Assembly: GCA_903927685.1 (NCBI GenBank) | Contig: CAIYOB010000278.1 | Coordinates: 1 to 6,545, forward strand | Length of the DNA stretch: 6,545 nucleotides | Origin: an uncultured Planctomycetaceae bacterium | Lineage (GTDB): Bacteria; Planctomycetota; Planctomycetia; Pirellulales; Pirellulaceae | Reading direction: 5' to 3' | Part shown: piece after piece, positions 6,111-6,545 of the stretch | Layout: each line of letters opens with the position of its first letter | How positions within the stretch are numbered: position 1 is the stretch's first letter | The notes under the pieces: model-generated | Databases searched by the model: none | Seen by the model: the letters and a program-made list of their open reading frames with translations, nothing else | What the model was told of the DNA's origin: nothing | Position numbers and translations under genes: made by a program

Positions 6111-6413
6111 ATGTTGTCTCGAATTGTCCCCCTTGCCGCCGTCGCTGTCGCACTCGCTTGGAACCTGTTGCTCGCGCCACCGCCGGCGACCGCCAAGGTT
6201 GTGTCGACGACCGAGCCCGCTTGCTGTGTTGCGGAGGCCGCCTGTTGCGAGGTGCCTCAGGCATGCTGCGCACGTGGCGTTGATCGACTGCCGGAAGCTA
6301 CGACACCAGCCAGAGATGCGGCTGCCGGGGACGTGCGTGCGTCCACCGCTCGCCCGATCTGCTGCCTGAAGCGGGCCTACTGCTGTGCGCAGAAGGCGGC
6401 TTGCTGCCGGTAG
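6111..6413 (+). CDS. Small exported protein with two triple Cys-Cys arrays
   Basis: A 100-residue protein of unrecognised family. Residues 1-28 look like a Sec signal peptide: Arg4, a hydrophobic core (5-22), then PPPATA with a likely AxA cleavage site after Ala28. The mature part has 12 cysteines, all in adjacent pairs: 38/39, 45/46 and 52/53, then 84/85, 91/92 and 98/99. Each triplet is CC-x5-CC-x5-CC, an exact seven-residue period. A 30-residue Ala/Arg/Asp-rich linker without cysteine separates them, and the protein ends one residue after the last pair. Metal binding or disulfide cross-linking in the periplasm or envelope are both possible. ATG at 6111 is preferred over ATG at 6105 because AAGGAG (6098-6103) is seven bases before it but only one base before the other. 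Confidence 0.72.
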   Translation: MLSRIVPLAAVAVALAWNLLLAPPPATAKVVSTTEPACCVAEAACCEVPQACCARGVDRLPEATTPARDAAAGDVRASTARPICCLKRAYCCAQKAACCR

Positions 6414-6461
6414 GCGGCGTGGGTAGAGTGCCATCTTCAACGTCGTGCGGCGTAAGTCTCC

Positions 6462-6482
6462 CACTCGCTGGCGCTTCGGGCT
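6462..6482. repeat. Possible planctomycete-type dispersed intergenic repeat
   Basis: The core CTCGCTGGCGCTTCGGGCT (6464-6482) resembles a short motif (CTCGC-T-GCGCTTCGGGCT and variants) that I recall as common between genes in Pirellulales-type genomes. Only one copy is present here, so repetitiveness cannot be shown from the window. It lies 50 bases downstream of the Cys-Cys protein gene. Confidence 0.3.
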
Positions 6483-6545
6483 ACTGGCGTCGGGCCAGAG
6501 GATATGGACGACTCAAGGGCTCGCCATCATGTCCAACTCACAACC

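Noticed and set aside
6124..6464. Alternative frames over the Cys-Cys gene (plus-strand +1 frame and minus-strand frames)
   Set aside because: Only the 6111 frame has a ribosome site, a signal peptide and regular cysteine spacing.
6504..6545. Possible starts of a further plus-strand gene (ATG at 6504 or 6529) at the right edge
   Set aside because: Too little sequence remains and neither ATG has a well-spaced ribosome site; it cannot be judged from this window.
1..6545. CRISPR arrays, tRNA/rRNA genes, insertion sequences and toxin-antitoxin pairs
   Set aside because: I looked for regularly spaced repeats, tRNA-like cloverleaf segments, transposase motifs and paired small genes, and saw none.

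Overview
The window is GC-rich and densely coded. It carries a bacterial sigma-54 two-component module set between two divergent operons. Gene content and style fit a Planctomycetota (Pirellulales-like) genome: an NtrC-type regulator, a P-type ATPase read downstream of a zf-TFIIB protein, a secreted protein with paired cysteines, and an intergenic repeat resembling ones I recall from that group. This taxonomic placement is an inference; no marker gene is present.

Layout. Minus strand, reading leftwards from about 1200: a receiver-domain protein (787-1200), a zf-TFIIB small zinc-finger protein (454-741), and the N-terminus of a cation-transporting P-type ATPase that runs off the left edge (1-431). 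Plus strand, reading rightwards from about 1547: a membrane histidine kinase (1547-3067) and, 38 bases on, an NtrC-family sigma-54 activator (3106-4575). A CorA-type transporter follows (4714-5628), then about 480 bases with no credible gene, then a small exported protein with six Cys-Cys pairs (6111-6413), then an intergenic tail.

The most informative stretch is the 346-base divergent intergenic region (1201-1546). It holds two near-consensus sigma-54 (-24/-12) promoters pointing outwards, TGGCAC-N5-TTGCW on each strand with the exact 10-base GG-to-GC spacing. Each lies about 20 bases before a well-placed start codon. Midway between them is a perfect 15-bp palindrome (1366-1380) whose centre is about 153 and 155 bases from the two predicted transcription starts. 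This is what a single shared enhancer for the encoded activator would look like.

How the genes may work together (inference): the kinase senses an envelope or periplasmic signal and phosphorylates the activator. The activator binds the central palindrome and fires both promoters. One makes more kinase and activator (positive autoregulation); the other makes the receiver protein, the zinc-finger protein and the cation pump. The CorA-like gene may extend the same cation-homeostasis theme but has its own 138-base upstream gap. Two further points deserve a look: the heptad-spaced Cys-Cys arrays of the exported protein, and a weak integron attC-like structure just upstream of it.
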